From Pegethrix bostrychoides GSE-TBD4-15B (GTDB lineage Bacteria; Cyanobacteriota; Cyanobacteriia; Elainellales; Elainellaceae): 64,000 nt of DNA. Location: positions 30,048 through 94,047 of the forward strand of contig JAHHHV010000092.1 of assembly GCA_019359155.1 (NCBI GenBank), written 5' to 3'. Of the stretch, positions 1 through 10,509 are shown piece after piece. Position numbers and translations under genes: made by a program. Each line of letters begins with the position of its first letter. The stretch's first letter is position 1. A model generated the notes under the pieces. It saw only the letters and a program-made list of their open reading frames with translations, did not search any database and was not told where the DNA came from.

Positions 1-51
1 TAATTTTGGCAATCTATTAATCTATTGATATTAATCTATTGAGGAATCTCT

Positions 52-267
52 ATGGCAGTCAAAAAAGGCGATCTGGTGCGCGCTATCCGCGAAAAGCTGG
101 AAAATAGCCTGGAAGCTCAGGCTAGCGACAGCCGCTGGTCGCCCTATCTGTTTGAAACCAAAGGCGAAGTGCTAGATGCCAAAGGTGACTACGTGCTAGT
201 GCAGTTTGGCTATGTGCCCACGCCCAATATCTGGCTACGCGCCGACCAGCTCGAAAAAGTAGAGTGA
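52..267 (+). CDS. ndhO: NAD(P)H-quinone oxidoreductase subunit O
   Basis: A 71-residue protein that matches cyanobacterial NdhO over its full length. It has the basic N-terminus opening with VKKGDLVR and the PTPNIWLR block near the C-terminus. NdhO is a small peripheral subunit of the photosynthetic NDH-1 complex at the thylakoid membrane, which works in cyclic electron flow and respiration; it is found only in cyanobacteria and plastids. The ATG is preceded by AGGA at 42-45 with a 6-nt spacer. Upstream are near-repeats of AATCTATT at 11-40. NdhN, another oxygenic-phototroph-specific subunit, is encoded about 6.5 kb away on the other strand. Confidence 0.95.
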   Translation: MAVKKGDLVRAIREKLENSLEAQASDSRWSPYLFETKGEVLDAKGDYVLVQFGYVPTPNIWLRADQLEKVE

Positions 268-387
268 TTCCTTGATCATTTTGAGCGATTCGTTATGATG
301 AATGGTAAGGTTAGATACAAGCTTTATTAAGTCAAGTCCAACTGGCTTAATGTTGTTCCTGGCTGAGGTAAAGGAGCAGTTTTAATA

Positions 388-525
388 ATGGATTATATCG
401 ACAAGGCGTTAGAAAAGCTGAGAGAGTGGGCGCGTAAGCTGGTTGAGGCGCTGCTGGGGCCTGAAGCCCAGCCCGAACCAGAGCCTATTCCAGTGCCGGT
501 CAGAGATCCTCAGCATCGCCGCTAG
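388..525 (+). CDS. Small conserved-looking protein of 45 residues, function unknown
   Basis: A 45-codon ORF starts at ATG 388 behind a clear AAGGAG (371-376) and ends 6 nt before the aroQ start. The N-terminal 25 residues form an amphipathic basic/acidic helix containing LEKLREWARKL. The C-terminal half is rich in proline and glutamate (PEAQPEPEPIPVPV) and ends in HRR. There is no cysteine, signal peptide or membrane segment. The ribosome binding site, the sensible amphipathic helix and the tight spacing to aroQ suggest a real gene. I recall similar short ORFs beside ndhO in other cyanobacteria but cannot confirm this here. Confidence 0.6.
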   Translation: MDYIDKALEKLREWARKLVEALLGPEAQPEPEPIPVPVRDPQHRR

Positions 526-531
526 GCTCCG

Positions 532-1005
532 GTGTCTGAGCTCCGCTATAGCGTTTTGGTTTTGCACGGGCCAAATCTGAATTTGCTGGGTCGCAGAGAG
601 CCGGAGGTTTATGGCTCAGTGACTTTAGAAGACATCAATCGCGGTTTGGAGCAGGAAGGACAATCGCTACAGTCCCAGATTACTGCAATTCAATCGAACC
701 ATGAGGGTGCGTTAGTCGATGCGATTCATGCAGCTTGCGATCAGCATCACGGCATTTTGATCAACCCCGGAGCCTACACGCATACCAGCATCGCGATTCG
801 AGATGCGATTGCAGGGGTGGCAATTCCCGCCGTCGAGGTGCATCTCAGCAATATCTACAAGCGCGAGGCGTTTCGCCATCACTCTTATATTGCGCCCGTT
901 GCCATCGGTCAGATTAGCGGCTTTGGGGCGGAGAGCTACCGCTTGGGGCTACGAGCATTAGTGCATCACCTGTCGCAGCACCCCCCACGATCTCCAAAAA
1001 ATTAG
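532..1005 (+). CDS. aroQ: 3-dehydroquinate dehydratase, type II
   Basis: Catalyses the third step of the shikimate pathway, 3-dehydroquinate to 3-dehydroshikimate. The 157-residue sequence shows the type II signature: the HGPNLNLLG loop near the N-terminus, RREPEVYG with the active-site Arg and Tyr, NPGAYTHTS around the substrate site, and EVHLSN carrying the catalytic His. The start is GTG at 532, 6 nt after the preceding small ORF, so the two are probably co-transcribed. Length is normal for the dodecameric enzyme. Confidence 0.93.
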   Translation: MSELRYSVLVLHGPNLNLLGRREPEVYGSVTLEDINRGLEQEGQSLQSQITAIQSNHEGALVDAIHAACDQHHGILINPGAYTHTSIAIRDAIAGVAIPAVEVHLSNIYKREAFRHHSYIAPVAIGQISGFGAESYRLGLRALVHHLSQHPPRSPKN

Positions 1006-1041
1006 TCATGATCGATAGGGCAGAATTGGGGGATTTAACCA

Positions 1042-1875
1042 ATGAATTTGACGGAAAAGCTGGCGCAGCTCAAGCGGCTGTTCACAGAGATGGATCGAGC
1101 CCTGGTCGCTTATTCGGGCGGCATTGACAGTACGCTGGTGGCCAAAATTGCCTATGACGCGCTGAGAGAAAACGCCCTAGCCGTCACGGCAGAATCGCCC
1201 TCGCTGCTGCCCGAAGATCTAGAAGACGCGCGGATTCAGGCGGCGGAAATCGGGATTGCCCATGAAATTGTCCAGACGCACGAAATGGACAACCCCAACT
1301 ACAGCTCCAATCCCGTCAACCGCTGTTACTTCTGCAAAAGCGAATTGCACGACACCTTGAGACCGCTTGCCCTAGAGCGCGGCTATCCTTACGTGGTCGA
1401 TGGCGTGAACGCAGACGATCTATCAGACTATCGCCCCGGCATTCAGGCAGCGCAGGAACGGGGAGCCAGATCGCCCTTAGCTGAAGTTGGGGTGAGTAAG
1501 CTAGAAGTCCGCGAGTTGGCGAAACTTCTGGAACTCCCTTGGTGGGACAAGCCTGCCCAGCCCTGCCTCAGCTCTCGCTTTCCCTACGGCGAGGCGATCA
1601 CGGTAGCGAAGCTTCAGCGAGTGGGGCGAGCTGAACGTTACCTGCGCCAGATGGGCCTGAAAAACCTGCGGGTGCGCTCCGCAGGCGAAACAGCCAGAAT
1701 TGAGCTGGCGCCGACAGAAATTAAACCGTTCATCTTAACCACAGATTTACCCAGCTTAGTCGCAGCTTTCCAAGCCTATGGATTTCTCTATGTCACACTG
1801 GATCTAGAAGGCTATCGCAGCGGTAAGTTGAATCAGGTGCTGCAACTGGGTGCTAAAGCGGGCGCATTAGCCTAG
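1042..1875 (+). CDS. larE: ATP-dependent sacrificial sulfur transferase LarE family
   Basis: A 277-residue PP-loop ATPase. The pyrophosphatase loop SGGIDS is at residues 25-30. The conserved CLSSRFPYG block puts a cysteine at residue 175, matching the sulfur-donating cysteine of Lactobacillus LarE. A CYFC pair is at residues 95-98. In lactobacilli LarE builds the nickel-pincer cofactor of lactate racemase by giving up its cysteine sulfur. No larA, larB or larC lies nearby, so the role here is not settled by context. The gene follows aroQ by 36 nt on the same strand. Confidence 0.88.
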   Translation: MNLTEKLAQLKRLFTEMDRALVAYSGGIDSTLVAKIAYDALRENALAVTAESPSLLPEDLEDARIQAAEIGIAHEIVQTHEMDNPNYSSNPVNRCYFCKSELHDTLRPLALERGYPYVVDGVNADDLSDYRPGIQAAQERGARSPLAEVGVSKLEVRELAKLLELPWWDKPAQPCLSSRFPYGEAITVAKLQRVGRAERYLRQMGLKNLRVRSAGETARIELAPTEIKPFILTTDLPSLVAAFQAYGFLYVTLDLEGYRSGKLNQVLQLGAKAGALA

Positions 1876-1890
1876 TAGCAATGCGATACG

Positions 1891-1920
1891 ATAGAACGTC
1901 TGGTAATAGAACGTCTGGTA
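1891..1920 (+). repeat. Tandem 15-bp repeat, two copies
   Basis: ATAGAACGTCTGGTA occurs twice back to back in the gap between larE and glyA. It is short and probably a slippage product; no function is evident. Confidence 0.7.
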
Positions 1921-1985
1921 GAAGCCTCAGCCTAGATCGCTGAGCCGATTTGCCCATTTACACCTTATTCCCCTGGAGCTTGCAC

Positions 1986-3269
1986 GTGACTCAGACGAAC
2001 ATGGACTTTCTGGCGAAATCTGATCCGGCTGTGGCTGAAATCTTGCAAAAAGAGCTACAGCGCCAGCGCGACCACCTGGAACTGATTGCCAGCGAAAATT
2101 TTACCTCGGCGGCTGTATTAGCAGCCCAAGGCTCAGTCCTGACCAACAAATATGCCGAAGGTCTGCCCAGCAAGCGCTACTACGGCGGTTGCGAAATCGT
2201 TGATCAGGCGGAGCAACTCGCGATTGATCGCGCTAAGCAGCTCTTTGGTGCAGCTCACGCCAACGTGCAGCCCCATGCGGGCGCTCAGGCCAACCTCGCC
2301 GTGTTTCTGACGCTGCTAGAGCCAGGGGACACGATCATGGGCATGGATCTGTCGCATGGTGGCCACCTGACGCACGGCTCGCCCGTGAACATCTCAGGCA
2401 AATGGTTTCAGGCGCAGCACTATGGAGTCAGTCCCGAAACCGAGCAGCTTGACTTTGATCTGATCCGCGATCTAGCTCTCAAGCACCGTCCCAAGCTCTT
2501 GATCTGCGGCTATTCAGCCTATCCGCGCCTAATTGACTTCCAGCAGTTTCGTGCCATTGCCGACGAAATCGGTGCCTACCTGCTAGCCGACATCGCCCAT
2601 ATCGCCGGACTGGTCGCTACCGGCCATCACCCCAACCCGATTTCCTACTGCGATGTTGTCACCACTACGACGCACAAAACGCTGCGCGGCCCACGCGGTG
2701 GTCTGATTTTGACTCGCGATGCCGACCTAGGCAAAAAGCTGGATAAATCGGTGTTTCCGGGCACGCAGGGTGGCCCGCTGGAGCATGTGATCGCCGCCAA
2801 AGCTGTGGCCTTTGGCGAAGCGCTGAAGCCAGAGTTCAAAACCTACTGCGGGCACGTCATCGAAAACGCCAAGGCAATGGCGGCGCAGCTTCAGGCGCGC
2901 GGCTTCAAGATCGTCTCAGGCGGTACGGACAATCACCTGATGCTGGTCGATCTGCGCTCAATCGGCATGACGGGCAAGCAGGCTGATCAGTTAGTCAGCG
3001 GCGTAAACATTACAGCCAACAAAAACACCGTGCCGTTTGACCCAGAATCGCCGTTTGTTACTAGCGGTCTGCGGTTAGGTTCACCTGCTATGACCACGCG
3101 GGGTATGGGCACCCCCGAGTTCACCGAGATTGCCAACATCATCGCCGATCGGCTACTTAACCCAGAAGACGAGTCGGTGGCGCAAAACTGCAAGCAGCGA
3201 ATTGCGACGCTCTGCGGCCAGTTTCCGCTTTACCCACACCTGAATGCACCTGTGCCCGCCTTGGTTTAG
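1986..3269 (+). CDS. glyA: Serine hydroxymethyltransferase
   Basis: Interconverts serine and glycine with transfer of the one-carbon unit to tetrahydrofolate. The PLP-binding lysine is K231 in the [14 protein letters not shown] block, and the LIASENF motif lies near the N-terminus. I chose GTG 1986 as start because GGAG (1975-1978) lies 7 nt upstream and the resulting 427 residues ([10 protein letters not shown]...) are the usual cyanobacterial length; an in-frame TTG at 1950 would add 12 unsupported residues. The gene is followed by a strong terminator. Confidence 0.95.
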   Translation: MTQTNMDFLAKSDPAVAEILQKELQRQRDHLELIASENFTSAAVLAAQGSVLTNKYAEGLPSKRYYGGCEIVDQAEQLAIDRAKQLFGAAHANVQPHAGAQANLAVFLTLLEPGDTIMGMDLSHGGHLTHGSPVNISGKWFQAQHYGVSPETEQLDFDLIRDLALKHRPKLLICGYSAYPRLIDFQQFRAIADEIGAYLLADIAHIAGLVATGHHPNPISYCDVVTTTTHKTLRGPRGGLILTRDADLGKKLDKSVFPGTQGGPLEHVIAAKAVAFGEALKPEFKTYCGHVIENAKAMAAQLQARGFKIVSGGTDNHLMLVDLRSIGMTGKQADQLVSGVNITANKNTVPFDPESPFVTSGLRLGSPAMTTRGMGTPEFTEIANIIADRLLNPEDESVAQNCKQRIATLCGQFPLYPHLNAPVPALV

Positions 3270-3296
3270 AATTGGCTCATTTATTTTCATTCGTGA

Positions 3297-3321
3297 GGGG
3301 CGCTGATCACGCCCCTTTTTT
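3297..3321 (+). terminator. Intrinsic terminator of glyA
   Basis: Stem GGGGCG/CGCCCC with a 7-nt loop CTGATCA is followed directly by six T residues. It lies between glyA (+) and the convergent R3H gene (-). Confidence 0.85.
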
Positions 3322-3336
3322 GCGTCAAGCCGGATG

Positions 3337-5301
3337 TCAAGCCGGATAGATCCGCAGCCGTCGATTTGGCTCTTCGCCGAAGCTAGCCGAATTAAGCCGA
3401 TAGTGCTCTACTAGCTCATGCTGCATCTTTCGCACCTTGCCAGAACGCGGCAGGAGCTCGACGGGCTGACCTTTGGGAATCACGATTTGCTCCACGGCCA
3501 GCCGCGCTTCTTCCAGAGCTTCAATCTCGTCATCGTCGCTGTTGCTGTAAAGCAGCGTCAGGTTGTCAGATTCATCCACCCCAGTATCTTCCAAATGCAA
3601 GATCCGCCGCAGTGACCGGACAATCTGCGGAATGCTGTTGGCCTTGACGGCGTGAATTGGCAACTGCCGATTTTTGGCCAGCAGCTTTAGCTTCGAGTGG
3701 TTTTTCATGTGAGAGCGCAGCGCCAGTACCGCATCGGCACTGTCGATATCTTTAGTCAGCACGACAGGCAGGTTCAGCGTTTGAATCACCTGCTCAAGCT
3801 GATGTCGACCAATCCCATACGGGTAGACATGCAGCGGCAACTCTTCGCCATTGGAGCCAATCAGCCGTCCGTCTAGCTCAGCGTCATCTGCCGCCGCCTC
3901 AAACGAATCGTTCAAGAGCTGATCAAACTGCTGACGCTCGGTAGCTAGCGGCAGCGATTCTATGGGTGAGCTGTAGCTTGGCGGACTGTAGCTCCAGGAT
4001 TCGGTTTTGGGCGGGGTCGCTTTAGGAATTGAGAGTGGCGCAATCTGACCTGAGCTGCGCCAGCCAGCCTGAGCGGCCCTTGCACCCTTGCCCGCACTGG
4101 AGCCGGAAAAGCTCGATCCAGAAAACCCGGATGCGCCTGGAAACGGTACATGTCGGGGTGAGTTGGGCGGCGTGGGGCTAATTTGCTCCTGCGTCACCCT
4201 GATCTCGCCACGCTCATCCAGGCTGCGGGTTTGGGGGTTGGGCTGACGGCCTCGCAGCAGGCTGTCTACGCTATCCGAGACGTTTTCATGCACCACCCAC
4301 TTCTGGCGCTCCAGCATTTCGATCGCAATATCAAACGTGGGCGGAGCCTTGCGTTCCAGCACGCTCTTTTGGCTGCCCCGTCGTCTAGCCTCGTCGTCTC
4401 CCAGCGTCACCGACTGGATGCCGCCGACCAGATCTGAGAGCGTCGGGTTCTTCATGAGGTTTTCGATCCGGTTACCATGCGCCGTGCCAACAAGCTGCAC
4501 ACCCCGTTCGGCAATTGTACGTGCCGCCAGCGCCTCTAGCTCCGTGCCAATCTCGTCAATCACGATTACTTCCGGCATGTGGTTCTCCACCGCCTCAATC
4601 ATCACCTGATGCTGCAACTCTGGGCGGGCAACCTGCATCCGTCTGGCTCGCCCAATCGCCGGATGCGGTACATCCCCATCCCCGGCAATCTCATTGGAGG
4701 TATCGATGATCACAACGCGCTTATCCAGCTCGTCGGCCAGGATACGGGCAATTTCGCGCAGCGCTGTTGTCTTGCCAACCCCAGGCCGACCCAGCATCAA
4801 AATCGAGCGCCCCGTCTCAACCAGATCGCGAATCATGCTGATCGTGCCAAACACAGCTCGCCCAACTCGGCAGGTAAGGCCAATCACGTCACCTGTGCGG
4901 TTGCGAATGGCGCTGATCCGGTGCAGGGTGCGCTCCAGTCCAGCTCGGTTATCGCCGCTAAACATGCCGATTCGCGCAATGCAGTAGTCCAGATCAGCTC
5001 TTGAAACCACTGTCTCTGAGAGATATTCGGCGCTGCCTGGAAAGCGAGCCTCCGGGCGACGACCCAAATCCAGCACGATTTCAACTAGCCGGTCGCGCTG
5101 TGGATGCTGCTCTAGCACTTGGCGCACCTGCGGCGGCAAGATCTCGAAGAGCTGGGGCAAGTCGTCGGTGATCTCCAGAGGTTCAACGCTCGGTTCAGGT
5201 AAGGTCTGAACGCCAGCAGATGAGCCTTCGGAACTGTGGATCGGGGATAGATCGGGGGATTGAGCTGATTGCTCGGAGAAGTCGTTACCGCTAGATATCA
5301 T
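3337..5301 (-). CDS. R3H-domain AAA ATPase (Ycf45-like), predicted nucleic-acid binding
   Basis: A 654-residue protein with an AAA core. Walker [10 protein letters not shown] is at residues 171-179 and Walker B VIVIDE at 235-240, resembling the ATPase fold of SpoIIIAA-type proteins. A low-complexity Ser/Pro-rich linker sits at about residues 370-450. The C-terminus carries an R3H-like segment (HELVEHYRL followed by [11 protein letters not shown]) expected to bind single-stranded nucleic acid. The family is conserved in cyanobacteria and in plastid genomes as ycf45; its precise role is not established. It starts at ATG 5301, on the same strand as ldpA but downstream of it. Confidence 0.85.
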   Translation of the reverse strand: MISSGNDFSEQSAQSPDLSPIHSSEGSSAGVQTLPEPSVEPLEITDDLPQLFEILPPQVRQVLEQHPQRDRLVEIVLDLGRRPEARFPGSAEYLSETVVSRADLDYCIARIGMFSGDNRAGLERTLHRISAIRNRTGDVIGLTCRVGRAVFGTISMIRDLVETGRSILMLGRPGVGKTTALREIARILADELDKRVVIIDTSNEIAGDGDVPHPAIGRARRMQVARPELQHQVMIEAVENHMPEVIVIDEIGTELEALAARTIAERGVQLVGTAHGNRIENLMKNPTLSDLVGGIQSVTLGDDEARRRGSQKSVLERKAPPTFDIAIEMLERQKWVVHENVSDSVDSLLRGRQPNPQTRSLDERGEIRVTQEQISPTPPNSPRHVPFPGASGFSGSSFSGSSAGKGARAAQAGWRSSGQIAPLSIPKATPPKTESWSYSPPSYSSPIESLPLATERQQFDQLLNDSFEAAADDAELDGRLIGSNGEELPLHVYPYGIGRHQLEQVIQTLNLPVVLTKDIDSADAVLALRSHMKNHSKLKLLAKNRQLPIHAVKANSIPQIVRSLRRILHLEDTGVDESDNLTLLYSNSDDDEIEALEEARLAVEQIVIPKGQPVELLPRSGKVRKMQHELVEHYRLNSASFGEEPNRRLRIYPA

Positions 5302-5380
5302 GAATATTTCGATACGATGCTGTAGAACTGGCGAGAAGGCAGAAATCGCTTAAACCTAATTCAACGGATGCAAACTGGCG

Positions 5381-6616
5381 TTAGTTACTCATATTGGCCA
5401 CTGCACTAGGCTTCAGATCGGCTACTAGCTCACGAGCCAGTTCAACAGCTTGCCAGAGCAGCTCTGGTCGATCTTCTAAACGCAGCGAAACGGTCTGTGA
5501 GCTAGCGGTTTCTGAGCTAATTGTCATGATGGGTGTGGGAGTCGCGAGTTGTGATTGCAACGTCAGATGCGGAAGTTCTGCAAGCGGTTGAGTTGCCTCC
5601 AGTTCTGCTAAAACGGCTGATAAAATCGATCGAGCATAGCTGCCGTAAGCTATTCCAGCAATCTGATGGCTAGTCCGACGGCTAGGCTGAAACGACTGTG
5701 CCTGAGGCAAATCAGCGCTTGCTGATGAGTTTAACAACCCAATTGCCTTCAGTTTCTTGGCCGTGTGACGATTTGTACCACCTGCTAACTGCACATAGCC
5801 AGGTAGCCCTGCAGCCAGCACCTTCTGCCCCAGCTTCACTGCCGCACGGGTTGCGCCATCGCCAATATCGCCGCTCATCGGCCTGCCATCTGTCTGCCAA
5901 ATCAAGGCGCAAGGCAAAGGCGACATCAAGTCGTAGAGCGCCTGCAAATAATCAATTAATCCCGCCCCGTCCGGGCAGCTAATCGAGACAAGCTTGAGCT
6001 GATTGACGTAAGGCAAAATTGCCTGCCACAGCCTGCTAAAATCCGTCAGTCGTCCTACCTGAGTGTGAATTTCTACTGCATCCGCACCTGCCAGCACCAG
6101 AGGCGCTACCGCTGCCGGAGTTGAGACGTAGGAACGAGCCGTGATTTGCTGCACCGGACAAATCGCCAAACAGCGCCCGCAGCCATAGCAGAGACGTTCC
6201 ACTACGCCCGAATCAGCAGCATCTTTGGCAAAAACAATTGCCTGCACCGGGCAAATCGGCACGCAGGGCTGCGGGCAATCGCTAGGACAGAGCGCTGGGT
6301 CAAACTCGGCCTTCCGAAAATGCGGGTCTTCGCCGTCGTTAAGGCTGACCATTAGCCAAGGTCGCCCTGCTGTCTGACTCTGACCTGTCTGACTCTGACC
6401 TGCCTGACGGCTCAGCGTTTCTGCCACATCCAGACCCGCGCGTGCAGCAGCCAGCACCGCCGGATCGGCTGCTACGTCAATGCAGTCAGCTCCTGCTAAA
6501 GCATAGGCCAACGCTAAGCTTCGTACAGCAGGGAGGTGTTGATAGCTAGCTCCGCAGATTAGCTTGAACCAGCAGCCCTCCCTTAGAGATCGTAAGGGAC
6601 GATACAAGTTAGTCAC
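5381..6616 (-). CDS. ldpA: LdpA, iron-sulfur protein of circadian clock input
   Basis: LdpA (light-dependent period A) in Synechococcus elongatus carries two [4Fe-4S] clusters and links cellular redox state to the Kai clock. The 411-residue product has the expected N-terminal opening (REGCWFKLICGASYQ) and two ferredoxin-type cysteine clusters: CPSDCPQPC...CPVQAI and CYGCGRCLAICPVQ. The start is a GTG at 6616; AAGG lies only one or two bases upstream, so translation signals are weak. A short glutamine/threonine-rich insert (AGQSQTGQSQTAG) interrupts the N-terminal third and is probably a slippage expansion. ndhN lies 135 nt upstream on the same strand, a common cyanobacterial arrangement. Confidence 0.9.
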   Translation of the reverse strand: MTNLYRPLRSLREGCWFKLICGASYQHLPAVRSLALAYALAGADCIDVAADPAVLAAARAGLDVAETLSRQAGQSQTGQSQTAGRPWLMVSLNDGEDPHFRKAEFDPALCPSDCPQPCVPICPVQAIVFAKDAADSGVVERLCYGCGRCLAICPVQQITARSYVSTPAAVAPLVLAGADAVEIHTQVGRLTDFSRLWQAILPYVNQLKLVSISCPDGAGLIDYLQALYDLMSPLPCALIWQTDGRPMSGDIGDGATRAAVKLGQKVLAAGLPGYVQLAGGTNRHTAKKLKAIGLLNSSASADLPQAQSFQPSRRTSHQIAGIAYGSYARSILSAVLAELEATQPLAELPHLTLQSQLATPTPIMTISSETASSQTVSLRLEDRPELLWQAVELARELVADLKPSAVANMSN

Positions 6617-6751
6617 CCTTACATACTAAAGGTTATGCGGGCAAACGAGCAGTACCCTAATTGGGCAATCTTTTTGGGCAATCTTTTACGACCTAGCCTA
6701 CTACAGCAGATTGGATTTGAGCTGTGTTGCGCTATTCTGTAGCGCTCTTTA

Positions 6752-7228
6752 TTAAGCAGCCATCAAGAACTCTGTAAGTGGCTTCCAGGTGAAGCTACGG
6801 CCGCCACCCATTTCCACCACGATCTTGATTTTGGATTCAGCCGTAGGCAGCGACACCAAGAATTGCAGCTCTTGCTGAGACAGCACTACCCCTTCCAGCA
6901 TCCAAATCACCAGCCCTTTTGAGTTAGGCGACAGTTTCTCAACTCGGTAGGTTGCTGCTGGCGGCAAATAATAGCGGTAGCCAACTGAACCCTCGCGCTG
7001 GGCGGTCTTTTTGCCCAAGTGGGGCGGACGAACGCCATGCACATCCAGCAAATAGGCCGACAGATCCCCCAACCCCCGCGCCGTAATATGCATCATCTCG
7101 TAGCCTGCGGCTCTGAGTCGGCGCTGGTAGCGACCCTCATGCCCCCCTTCTAACGGCACCAGCAGCCCCAATGCGCCAGCGGTCTCTAAGTTGCGAATAA
7201 ACTGCTTGCCAGTCGTAATGAGCACCAT
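6752..7228 (-). CDS. ndhN: NAD(P)H-quinone oxidoreductase subunit N
   Basis: A 158-residue NdhN, a peripheral-arm subunit of cyanobacterial/plastid NDH-1. It is recognisable by the opening MVLITTGKQFIRNLE, the GGHEGRYQRRLRAAGY block and the C-terminal GGGRSFTWKPLTEFL. It is on the strand opposite to ndhO and is transcribed away from the ribosomal operon that starts on the other side of a 640-bp gap. Length is standard. Confidence 0.95.
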   Translation of the reverse strand: MVLITTGKQFIRNLETAGALGLLVPLEGGHEGRYQRRLRAAGYEMMHITARGLGDLSAYLLDVHGVRPPHLGKKTAQREGSVGYRYYLPPAATYRVEKLSPNSKGLVIWMLEGVVLSQQELQFLVSLPTAESKIKIVVEMGGGRSFTWKPLTEFLMAA

Positions 7229-7910
7229 TGGAAGTTGTCCTCACGCAGGGTAGGTTTCTGATTCTTCTGGCTTAGAACTAGCTCAGCAGCAGCCTGAAGC
7301 TAGAGAATCACTGCTCTGAATTGTAATCTGAATTGTAAAGCGTTAAGCCATCGGGATTCAAGCTCGTATTCTCGCAAAGCCTTACTCTCGCCAGGCAAAA
7401 TAGATTTTAGATGCCGATAAGCCATTGAGAAAACACTGGACAGTTACCGAAAAGCTGTTCTATAGTAGATAGCTGTTGCCAAAGCTTGAGGCATCTAAGA
7501 GTCAAATCGGTAAGCCGCAATCTGTTAGTCCACGTTTCGACTGGTGACTAATTTGAGGACTAGCTGGGTTTTGCGCCGCTGTAGCGGTTAGCAAGAGTGA
7601 CTGATTTCTCTAGACTGCGATCACAAGCGGCAGCAATGACTTGGCTCGAAGGCTGCGGATACTGAATAGAGCTGCATCACTCTGTTTAAGTCCTGCCGTC
7701 TGTTGCTCTTGAGGAGAGGGCGCGAGTCAGCAGGTTGGCTTTAATTTGTCTGCAAACTCATTGAGTCTGCCGTGATCCACGGTTCGTGCCGCTGCTTCTA
7801 GCTGACGCGAGCCGCCAAACTACTGCCGACTTTTTAGACGCTAGAGCCAGAGGCTTGCTCTTTGCCTAGTGATTCGGATGCAAATGGTAGAACAAGGGAG
7901 ACCAACAACC
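7229..7910 (+). promoter_or_regulatory. Long leader/promoter region upstream of the ribosomal supercluster
   Basis: About 680 bases lie between the divergent ndhN and rplC starts, with no credible ORF, tRNA or repeat array. The region must hold the ndhN promoter and the head promoter and leader of the ribosomal operon. I could not identify a convincing -35/-10 pair; TTACCG (7444) with TAGATA (7466) is the closest, at 16-nt spacing. AAGGGAG at 7894-7900 serves rplC. Confidence 0.5.
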
Positions 7911-8555
7911 GTGTCTATTGGGATTCTCGGCACAAAGCTCGGCATGACCCAGATCTTTGACGAAACAGGACGGGCGATTCCGGTCACTGTTATTCAAGCA
8001 GGGCCATGTACCGTAACGCAGGTTAAAACAAAACAGACAGATGGCTACTCTGCCGTTCAGGTGGGCTATGGCGAAGTCACCGCCAAGGCGCTGAGCAAGC
8101 CAGAGCTAGGCCATCTCACCAAAGCTGGGGCGCAGCCTTTGCGGCATCTGCATGAATATCGGCTGGAGTCTGCCGCTGAGTTTGAGCTAGGCCAACAGCT
8201 CAAGGCTGACAGCTTTACCGTGGGCCAGGTGGTCGATGTGATGGGCACCAGCATTGGACGCGGCTTTGCTGGCTATCAAAAGCGGCATAACTTCAAGCGC
8301 GGCCCGATGTCGCATGGCTCGAAAAACCACCGCCAGCCGGGTTCAACTGGCGCAGGCACCACACCGGGTCGGATCTATCCCGGCAAGCGGATGGCCGGAC
8401 AGTTGGGCAACGTCCGGGTCACGATTCGCAAGCTGACCGTAGTGCGCGTTGACGCTGAGCGAAATTTGCTGCTGATTAAAGGAGCCGTGCCTGGAAAGCC
8501 CGGTGCTCTGCTGAACATCAGACCTGCAAACCTCGTTGGACGCGCCAAGAGCTAG
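7911..8555 (+). CDS. rplC: 50S ribosomal protein L3
   Basis: First gene of the ribosomal supercluster; L3 binds 23S rRNA near the peptidyl transferase centre. GTG 7911 was chosen over the upstream in-frame GTG 7869 because AAGGGAG lies 10 nt before it and the 214-residue product then begins with the family's [15 protein letters not shown]. The conserved [17 protein letters not shown] loop is intact. Confidence 0.96.
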   Translation: MSIGILGTKLGMTQIFDETGRAIPVTVIQAGPCTVTQVKTKQTDGYSAVQVGYGEVTAKALSKPELGHLTKAGAQPLRHLHEYRLESAAEFELGQQLKADSFTVGQVVDVMGTSIGRGFAGYQKRHNFKRGPMSHGSKNHRQPGSTGAGTTPGRIYPGKRMAGQLGNVRVTIRKLTVVRVDAERNLLLIKGAVPGKPGALLNIRPANLVGRAKS

Positions 8556-8621
8556 TGCAGATTAATTCTTTGATTGATTCAAGTATTCAACGCCGCCCAT
8601 CCGAAAAGGGGATAGCAAGTC

Positions 8622-9257
8622 ATGGTTGACTGTGTAGTAAAAGATTGGCAGGGAGAAGAGGTAGGGCAAGCCTCGCTGGAACTGCGGGTTGCTAAAGAAG
8701 AGAGCGCCGCGCATATTGTCCACCGGGCGATGGTGCGGCAGATGCACAACTCGCGTCAGGGGACAGTTTCCACCAAAACCAGAGCCGAAGTGCGCGGCGG
8801 TGGGCGCAAGCCCTGGAAGCAAAAGGGTACGGGTCGCGCCAGAGCCGGATCAATTCGCTCTCCGCTCTGGAAGGGCGGCGGCGTGATCTTTGGCCCCAAA
8901 CCCCGTGACTATTCGGTGAAGATGAACCGCAAGGAGCGACGGCTAGCGCTGAGAACTGCCTTCCAGAGCCGAGTCGAAGACTTGGTAGTGGTGGAAGAGT
9001 TTATCGAGAATCTGCCGCGTCCCAAAACTAAGGAGTTAACGAGCGCTTTGACCCGTTGGGGCGTTGAGCCAGATGCCAAAGTGCTGATGATCGTCGGCCA
9101 ACGCAACGAGAACGTCTATCTCTCAGCGCGCAACATCAGCAATCTGCGGATGATCTCGGCCAGCAACCTGAACGTCTACGACATTTTGGCTGCTGATCGA
9201 ATTGTGGCCACCCGCTCTGCCATTGCAACCATTCAGGAGGTTTACGGAGATGACTAA
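8622..9257 (+). CDS. rplD: 50S ribosomal protein L4
   Basis: A 211-residue L4 with the diagnostic [19 protein letters not shown] basic loop that reaches into the exit tunnel. Its last 8 nt overlap the start of rplW, indicating translational coupling. In enterobacteria L4 autoregulates the S10 operon; no such leader structure could be recognised here. Confidence 0.96.
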   Translation: MVDCVVKDWQGEEVGQASLELRVAKEESAAHIVHRAMVRQMHNSRQGTVSTKTRAEVRGGGRKPWKQKGTGRARAGSIRSPLWKGGGVIFGPKPRDYSVKMNRKERRLALRTAFQSRVEDLVVVEEFIENLPRPKTKELTSALTRWGVEPDAKVLMIVGQRNENVYLSARNISNLRMISASNLNVYDILAADRIVATRSAIATIQEVYGDD

Positions 9258-9552
9258 ATTTGACCCCCGTCAGCTTCCCGATTTGATTCGTCGCCCGCTA
9301 GTGACGGAAAAAGCAACACTGCTGCTGGAAAACAACCAGTACAGCTTCGAGGTCGCATCTCAGGCCACCAAGCCGCAGATCAAAGCTGCTGTCGAAGAGC
9401 TGTTTGACGTGAAGGTGATCGGCATGAGCACCTACAACCCCCCCAAGAAAGCGCGTCGCGTCGGCAAGTTTGCCGGATATCGCCCCCAGTACAAGCGAGC
9501 AGTTGTGACGCTAGCGCCAGGGGATTCAATCACTCTGTTCCCCGAAGTTTAG
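9250..9552 (+). CDS. rplW: 50S ribosomal protein L23
   Basis: A 100-residue L23, a docking site near the tunnel exit for SRP and trigger factor. ATG 9250 is used because GGAGG (9236-9240) sits 9 nt before it and it gives the typical N-terminus ([21 protein letters not shown]); an earlier in-frame start at 9202 would run deep into rplD. Confidence 0.95.
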   Translation: MTKFDPRQLPDLIRRPLVTEKATLLLENNQYSFEVASQATKPQIKAAVEELFDVKVIGMSTYNPPKKARRVGKFAGYRPQYKRAVVTLAPGDSITLFPEV

Positions 9553-9574
9553 GATTTGCGGAGATTAAATCGCT

Positions 9575-10438
9575 ATGGGCATTCGTTACTATCGACCTTA
9601 TACGCCTGGAACTCGCGAGCGCGTAGTCTCAGACTTCTCTGAAATCACCTGCACTGAGCCAGAGAAATCACTGCTTACCTCCGTACATCGTCCTAAGGGG
9701 CGCAACAACCGGGGCGTAATTACCTGTCGTCACCGGGGTGGCGGCCACAAGAAGCTCTACCGGATTGTGGATTTCTACCGCAACAAGCATAATATTCCGG
9801 CCAAAGTGGCGACCATCGAATACGACCCAAACCGCAACGCTCGGATTTGCCTGCTGCATTACCGCGATGGCGAAAAGCGCTATATCCTGCATCCGGCTGG
9901 CCTGGAAGTGGGCACAACCGTGATCTCAGGACCCGACGCGCCGTTTGAAGTGGGCAATGCGCTGCCGTTGGGCAATATGCCGCTGGGTACAGCGGTTCAC
10001 AACGTTGAGCTAGTTCCTGGTAAGGGTGGTCAGATTGTGCGAGCAGCTGGCGGTAGCGCTCAGGTCGTCGCTAAAGACGGCGATTTTGTCACCCTAAAGC
10101 TGCCTTCCACTGAAGTGCGGATGGTGCGGCGCGAATGCTACGCCACCATCGGTCAGGTCGGCAATGCGGATGTGCGAAACGCCAGTCTGGGTAAAGCCGG
10201 ACGCAAGCGCTGGAAAGGCCGTAGACCAGAAGTGCGAGGCAGCGTCATGAACCCGGTGGATCACCCCCATGGGGGCGGTGAAGGTCGCGCTCCAATCGGT
10301 CGCTCTGGTCCCGTTACGCCCTGGGGCAAGCCCGCGCTGGGAGCCAAGACACGCAAGAAGCGTAAGGCCAGCAACGCTTTAATCGTGCGGCGGCGGCGGC
10401 GCACCTCGAAGCGGGGTCGGGGCGGCAGAGAGTCGTAG
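9575..10438 (+). CDS. rplB: 50S ribosomal protein L2
   Basis: A 287-residue L2, essential for subunit association and peptidyl transferase assembly. The C-terminal [15 protein letters not shown] signature, with the conserved histidine near the catalytic centre, is intact, and the C-terminal tail is strongly basic. It is followed by a 71-nt gap before rpsS. Confidence 0.97.
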   Translation: MGIRYYRPYTPGTRERVVSDFSEITCTEPEKSLLTSVHRPKGRNNRGVITCRHRGGGHKKLYRIVDFYRNKHNIPAKVATIEYDPNRNARICLLHYRDGEKRYILHPAGLEVGTTVISGPDAPFEVGNALPLGNMPLGTAVHNVELVPGKGGQIVRAAGGSAQVVAKDGDFVTLKLPSTEVRMVRRECYATIGQVGNADVRNASLGKAGRKRWKGRRPEVRGSVMNPVDHPHGGGEGRAPIGRSGPVTPWGKPALGAKTRKKRKASNALIVRRRRRTSKRGRGGRES

Positions 10439-10509
10439 TGCTCTATGTGCTCTCCATAAGGCTATGAGGCTATATCCAAACAGCAAGTTGCACAGAGGTT
10501 ACTGAAACC

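Noticed and set aside
1042..1875. A lactate racemase (Lar) operon
   Set aside because: Only a LarE-like gene is present; larA, larB and larC are absent from the surroundings.
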